Below, in pieces: positions 59,610 to 64,000 of a DNA stretch of 64,000 nt; within the stretch, counting starts at the first letter, position 1; every line of letters begins with the position of its first letter. The translations under genes and the position numbers were made by a program. The notes beneath the pieces were generated by a model, which had not been told where the DNA came from, did not search any database, and saw nothing but the letters and a program-made list of their open reading frames with translations. The DNA lies in the NCBI GenBank assembly GCA_037179385.1, contig CM074185.1:12842866-12906865 (forward strand), written 5' to 3'. This stretch comes from Holothuria scabra (taxonomy: Eukaryota; Echinodermata; Holothuroidea; Aspidochirotida; Holothuriidae).

Positions 59610-59915
59610 AGGGTCAAACCTCTCATCCCAAACTACAATTTTGGTATCTTGGTACCAAAATTCTCAATTGGCTCAGCTCTTTGATTGACAGCTAATACTG
59701 CAATTCAAGCAATGCAGAGTGCCAAAGCTTATATTACACAGCATGAACAGTACTGAGAGTGTTTTGATGTATATAAATTGAGTTTTTCTAAACTCACCCT
59801 AAAGCAATAAACTGAGATTGGGTCTGGATGAGAATGTATTTCAGACAATTGTGGGAGGGGCTACAGTAAGAAGGTTAGGAGAATTGGTACTGTTTGGGGT
59901 GAGAGAACTGGGCCT
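59610..59915 (-). mobile_element. TTAA-type MITE, family R1, copy i
   Basis: Flanked by TTAA (59606-59609 and 59916-59919). Ends AGGGTCAAACCTCTCATCCC and GGGTGAGAGAACTGGGCCT. It contains the landmarks AAATTCTCAATTGGCTCAGC, AGCTCTTTGATTGACAGC, GTACTGAGAGTGTTTTGATG and GTGGGAGGGGCTACAGTAAG. It is near full length and close to copy a. Confidence 0.82.
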
Positions 59916-60115
59916 TTAAAGCTGGATCTAACTAAGTTATTAATTAAAATCATGATTTAAATAAATGTCATTTGAATCAAATACTGTAACACTGTTGAAA
60001 ATGAGATGTTTTATCTCCAAACTCTCTTTGAATATCAATTTTGCTACCATTGCCTGACTAGAGTAGTTAGTTCTCCTGATTTTCAGTTTGAGAACTTATG
60101 TATTAATGATTAATT

Positions 60116-60260
60116 CAGGGACAGTGAGCATGGGGGGAGGGGGCAAAGCCCCCTACTTTTCTGCCATAGGCATTTTGGGCCACCTATATTGCTATTATAT
60201 TGTCGAGCATACCAGGGAACCCCCCCCTCTCTCACTTCAAAACTTGTTCTGCTGCCCCTG
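60116..60260. mobile_element. Short CAGGG...CCCTG element
   Basis: CAGGGACAGTGAGCATGG at the left, and AACTTGTTCTGCTGCCCCTG at the right. About nine terminal bases are inverted. TAATT occurs immediately outside both ends. G-rich and C-rich runs lie inside. It is possibly a very short hAT derivative. Confidence 0.5.
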
Positions 60261-60366
60261 TAATTACATAATTTATTTTGTGACCACACTAAATTTGGAA
60301 ATATACCGAATTTGTGAATTTCACAACCAAGTCAGTTAAATGCAAACATGTGATCCACAAGTAGGC

Positions 60367-62015
60367 CTACCGTATATTCTGTAATAAACGCCCCCGGGAG
60401 CGTTACATTTTTGAAAAGGGGGGCGTTTATTTGAGGGTATATTTTAATAAAAAATTAACTAATCGGCATTGGTAAAATTCTGCCATTCAACCCATCATTA
60501 CCACCGATTATTTGTAAACTGAAAAAAGGGTCACAAATATACTTGAAACTTGCTCTTAATTTCGTTAAAATTCATGTAAATACCGTACTCAATCCTTCCT
60601 GCCAAAACAGAATGCATTGATAAGCACAAACGTATAAATTATACTGCTGCCATGGATGCGATTGTTGGTTATTTTCCCCATAACAATGTAGTATAACCTG
60701 GAATTTTATTCCTTGCAGTCTGGAAAAAAGTGCCGCCGCCACGAGTTGCTGTACAATTTGTTCTGTACATAAACACAAGTACAGACTATTGAGCTGCAGT
60801 GTTTGGCTGTATTTTCAAGTCCCCAAGTTTACCATGTATATCTGTGCAAGTTTTGTACACGTAGGTAGCACATAGAATCTTTCGAAGTTCGGTGGTAATT
60901 ATCCTGCATAAATTATAAGCCATTTCTCACATTCCTCCCGTAATGTTATTTACAGTAGGACTTACGAAATGTGAACGTCATTGCGAACGAAAACAGTGAT
61001 GCATGTGGTCTCATGCAGTGGACTTCTTCGCCCACGCATGCAGTAGACTTACGTGCATGTCCGTTTTTACCGCCAAAACAAGGCATCATGTTTTGCTCGG
61101 TGACATCATATGCATACGATCCTCTGCCAAATTTAAATTGCCCCTGCATAGTGATTGGTTCAAATGCGATGATTCTAGCCAGCCAATCACAACTGGCGAC
61201 ATCGCCTATGTGATTTAGTGTGTGAAAATACTAGGCCTCGAGACAAATTTTTCTATTGAGTTTTTATGTGTTAACAACGATCCCATTTCCTATGCTGATA
61301 TAACCGGCTAGCGCAGCCCCATGGTAAATTCACCAAGAAACGACATCACAAATCTCTGCGTATGTGGATTTTTCGGGGATCTCACTTGCGTGCATTTCAA
61401 TTGCAGATTATTTTCAAACAAGACGTAAGTTTTGGACAAGAACTGCTAAAAATTTACCAGGATATTAATATCCGAAAGGAACCATAGGATACGTTTATCG
61501 CGTGCAATCATTAAAGCGGGATTCTACTGTACATTAATGCAACTACAACCCAGTACAGTAAAATACTGCAAATGTTCCGACATGATTGGGGGATGAAAAC
61601 TAAACAGAGCATGATCTTTGCATAAGAACTAAATTATCAACGGGTATTATGTGACATCAACTGAAAACAATCCTACTGTATTAACGATTGGTTTGTATTT
61701 CCACATTTGAAAAGAAAATTAGGCCTACAAAAATGATATTCCATTCGCAAAACAAACGGAACTATTCCCAACATTTTCCAACTTGAACGATATTCACAAA
61801 GCAAGGGGGGCGTACTTTAGGGACAAACACGTGTCTTCCCTCTTTCTAAAAATCTGTAATCGGCATTAGGCCGATTGTTAAATTAAATACTGATTGTGCA
61901 TAACCAGTCAAACACTAGCTTAATCTGTGGTTTGGGCCTGTAGTGCGGGAGGCCTTGGCCTACGCAGATGTTTAAAACTTTGAGGGGGGGGCATTTATTA
62001 CAGAATATACGGTAG
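60367..62015. mobile_element. 1.65-kb non-autonomous DNA element with CCGTATATTCTGTAATAAA ends
   Basis: CTACCGTATATTCTGTAATA then AACGCCCCC at the left is inverted at 61987-62015 (GGGGGGGCATTTATTACAGA then ATATACGGTAG), about 28 bp with one or two differences. TA lies at each border. The interior (about 1.6 kb) has AT-rich parts and a moderately CpG-containing block (60950-61420) with ATTGGTT and CCAATCAC words. I see no transposase; the short frames at 60971-61218 have no domain. It may be a deletion derivative that carries unrelated captured DNA. Confidence 0.75.
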
Positions 62016-62019
62016 TTGC

Positions 62020-62345
62020 ATCAATAATGAGGAATTTCTGCACTACACAAACAAATTTACAACAACAGAAGTGAGCAGAATATCCTTGAGGGTTTGATAG
62101 TCACAATTTACACAGCCAGATGGCTGTTATCTTTCATCAAACACAAGCAAATTAAATGGCCTTTTATTAATATACCGCACAACACTTATCCAGTTGAAGC
62201 TGTGCAAACTGTAATCTCTCTACAATGCAGGTGGCATGAGAAAAGTTACATGATGTCCAAATTACTGCATCGTGACATGCAAGCCAATTCACCATGTGAC
62301 AATTGCTTAAAGACAACCATTCTACAATAAATCCACAAACTATGA
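62020..62345. other. Non-coding stretch
   Basis: No feature recognised. Confidence 0.35.
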
Positions 62346-62374
62346 TTAGAGCCTTAAAGGTGATTTTTTGTGGT

Positions 62375-62725
62375 TGGCCAGCTGGATAACTAAAATTTGA
62401 TAGGACAACCAAGAGTTAAAAAGTCGCTTGTGAAATGGACAACCATTGTTATCCTATGGAAAATTCCAGTTCTCTCAGTAAAAACTGAAAAGCAGCTTGC
62501 TATTATTTCAGTGAAGACAAAAATTTTACCACATTACACTTCAAACTTCATTCAGTGCTTTGTATCTCAAAAATCACATTTATTCTTCCAGACATCAGCA
62601 ATACAAATGCCCACTGTTTGATAGTTGTAAGAAAAATGTTTATGACAACCAAATTTCCCTTCAGGACAACTATAAAGCTAGAATAGTGAGATGGTTGCCC
62701 AAAGGACAACCATATAATTTTCTGA
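62375..62725 (+). repeat. Dispersed repeat R13, copy b (longer)
   Basis: AACTAAAATTTGATAGGACA, AATGGACAACCATT and AAAGCAGCTTGCT match 15570-15700. Further GACAACC words (62642, 62663, 62704) continue to about 62725. Confidence 0.45.
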
Positions 62726-62729
62726 AAAT

Positions 62730-62930
62730 CAAGGCCTCAAATTTTCAATATATTCACCCATAATATTTTCAAATTTTGTGACGCAAAGAAATTACTCAAA
62801 TATGGTCTACCCAAACCATAACCTACAATCAGGGGCAACGTCAAGGGGGTGGCAGGAGAGGGGGTGGGATCTGCACCACTCCCTTTATTTAAAAGAATAC
62901 ATGTGATAGAGAACCTCAAAAAGAAAAGGG
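62730..62930. other. Non-coding stretch
   Basis: No feature recognised. Confidence 0.3.
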
Positions 62931-62944
62931 AAAGAAGAAGGAGC

Positions 62945-63045
62945 ACTCAACTCATACCTGATTTGAACCCAACTTCTCCATCAATCACGTGTTAAGCCCG
63001 ATGTGGAATTCTCTAGCCAATACCGCAACGACCGACGGTCTTTTG
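62945..63045 (-). mobile_element. Possible tRNA-derived SINE head
   Basis: On the minus strand, GGTATTGGCTAGAGAATTCC (complement of 63005-63024) resembles an A box. Some 35 bases later GGGTTCAAATC (complement of 62960-62970) is close to the B box GGTTCRANNCC. The anticodon region is not foldable by eye, so this is a remnant or a coincidence. Confidence 0.35.
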
Positions 63046-63049
63046 AAGG

Positions 63050-63550
63050 TGACAATACTGAGTCAGATACAACATTACTAGATAACAGCTCTTTGATCCC
63101 GCCCGCCTGGTCACACCAGTTTATCTCCATTTACAAAACTGGTGCAGTGTTAATAAACTTTTAAACTGTCTATAGTGTTCATAGAGAAAGTTCTCTCATC
63201 AGAGGTTGTTCTCAACAAGACACTTTTAATAGTGTTCTGTGACAGACTGAGGCAGCAAAGCTGCTTATACTGTACTCATTACCAGGTGATACTGTGGGCT
63301 AATTAAATAGGATCATCTGACTGATAGCACATGCTTGATTAGATGGTTTAGTGAAGACAAGCGGAAGGTGCAGACTCAGTGCCCTTCTGAGAGAACATGT
63401 AATGCCATCAAAATACCCAGGCGCTGTCTACGATCATAATATGTATGCTGGACACACAGCAATGGTAATTACAGTATTTAACTCTCAATTAGTTTACTTG
63501 AATATTAAACAAGTTTTGAAGAAAACAAACTGGAGTAAATTGAAAATTCA
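63050..63550. other. Proximal intron of the receptor gene
   Basis: Sequence downstream, in gene sense, of the splice donor. The 173-codon plus-strand frame from 63351 overlaps the exon on the wrong strand and is its shadow. Confidence 0.5.
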
Positions 63551-63556
63551 ACTTAC
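63551..63556 (-). other. Splice donor GTAAGT
   Basis: The minus strand reads GACAGTGAG then GTAAGT, a full match to the intron start consensus. It follows codon 91 (GAG) in phase 0. Confidence 0.85.
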
Positions 63557-63829
63557 CTCACTGTCATTCCAAACCATCTTGAGTTTGTACCCAGGCAAAA
63601 TGTCCGTCCTATCATTAACATCCTTCAAAGCCATTTCCACGGCAGGTTTACAACCTTGTCCTCCAGCCCAACTTTTCCCAGTCATGGGAAATATGGCTCC
63701 AAAATTGAGGATAATTCTGCCATCTTCGTCTCTCTCATACAGCGGGTTGCTGCCATGTTTTGTTGTGCAGTGTCCAAATATCAAAATACAGACAAATACT
63801 AATACAGGTGTATACCTAGAGGCAAACAT
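63557..63829 (-). CDS. GABA-B receptor subunit 1-like, first coding exon (partial gene)
   Basis: 91 codons. The product would be a class C G-protein-coupled receptor that binds GABA outside the cell and, with subunit 2, signals through Gi/o. Residues 1-21 look like a signal peptide, with the hydrophobic core [11 protein letters not shown] at about 9-19. From about residue 39 the Venus-flytrap ligand-binding domain starts: [12 protein letters not shown], then [20 protein letters not shown] (53-72) and DILPGYKLK. These match GABBR1, not GABBR2. Trp54 aligns with the agonist-contacting Trp65 of human GABBR1b. The start at 63829 is chosen because GCCACCATGT is a good initiation context and the signal peptide follows directly. 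An in-frame ATG 25 codons upstream (63904) is open but would bury the signal peptide. The exon ends in phase 0 at a GTAAGT donor. I found no further exon in the window. Confidence 0.85.
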
Positions 63830-63843
63830 GGTGGCTGTATTAC
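63830..63843 (-). other. 5' UTR part of the exon
   Basis: Fourteen bases, GTAATACAGCCACC, lie between the likely acceptor and the ATG. If the acceptor is used, the 5' UTR continues in an exon beyond the right edge. Confidence 0.5.
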
Positions 63844-63863
63844 CTAGGAGAAAACAGACAGAA
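63844..63863 (-). other. Likely splice acceptor (polypyrimidine tract and TAG)
   Basis: The minus strand reads TCTGTCTGTTTTCTCCTAG just before the short 5' UTR, a pyrimidine tract ending in AG. It is a strong acceptor by eye, which implies an upstream non-coding exon outside the window. The alternative is that transcription starts upstream without splicing here. Confidence 0.55.
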
Positions 63864-64000
63864 TTAAGCTGAATTTTCGAACTTTTTCTGATTATTCCAG
63901 CCATTGTTAACTAGCACTAGGCTAAAAACGTGTGGAGAAGAATTCAGATACATACTACATGGAAGATATCTTGAGATCAATAAAACTGAAGAGGTTTGAC
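63864..64000. other. Upstream region of the receptor exon
   Basis: Intron or 5' leader of the minus-strand gene. It contains the alternative in-frame ATG at 63904. No promoter motif recognised. Confidence 0.35.

Noticed and set aside
60946..61218. Three overlapping frames within the 1.65-kb element as a transposase
   Set aside because: They are under 85 codons, on both strands, and lack any DDE-type or other transposase motif I recognise.
63351..63872. 173-codon plus-strand frame over the receptor exon
   Set aside because: It is antisense to the clearly conserved GABBR1-like exon and has no family resemblance.

Overview
The window looks like nuclear DNA of a marine invertebrate deuterostome. 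It is A+T-rich, has no bacterial-style gene packing, and is crowded with short transposon-derived repeats. The only host gene I can support is one exon at the right edge, on the minus strand (63557-63843). It encodes a signal peptide and the start of the ligand-binding domain of a GABA-B receptor subunit 1 (GABBR1-like). An echinoderm, perhaps a sea cucumber, fits the AT-rich sequence, the MITE load and the animal-type exon. The phylum is an inference, not something the sequence proves.

The exon ends in a clean GTAAGT donor, so the rest of the gene should lie to the left. I recognised no second GABBR1 exon, so positions 1-63556 are best read as one very long intron. The bulk of this sequence is non-coding. 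Nearly all open reading frames in it are chance frames or frames through repeats.

Layout: 0-1 kb holds a G-rich minisatellite and a hAT-like MITE. 1-13 kb holds MITEs of the hAT, piggyBac (TTAA) and Tc1 types, with two direct piggyBac-like copies at 12.4-13.1 kb. 15.7-16.5 kb holds the 5'-truncated, broken C-terminal part of a CR1/L2/Jockey-like reverse transcriptase, ending in a short tandem tail. 21-22 kb holds more terminal-inverted-repeat elements. 24.4-27.5 kb holds two tandem arrays of about 145-150-bp units, each unit carrying a direct repeat that matches the DR1 nuclear-receptor response element. 33-44 kb holds further hAT-like and TTAA elements, a tRNA-Lys-like SINE remnant and an element rich in GATTACAAT-like motifs. 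47 kb holds a MITE with perfect 32-bp terminal inverted repeats. 51-60 kb holds more TTAA MITEs, several hAT-like elements and an inverted minisatellite with telomere-like CCCTAA repeats at its apex. 60.4-62.0 kb holds a 1.65-kb non-autonomous element.

Nine copies of one 300-bp TTAA-flanked MITE family (called R1 here) are spread over the window, and several other families occur two to four times. No cooperating gene system is visible. The most unusual structures are the DR1-bearing arrays, the MITEs with intact ends and target-site duplications, and the telomere-like inverted minisatellite.
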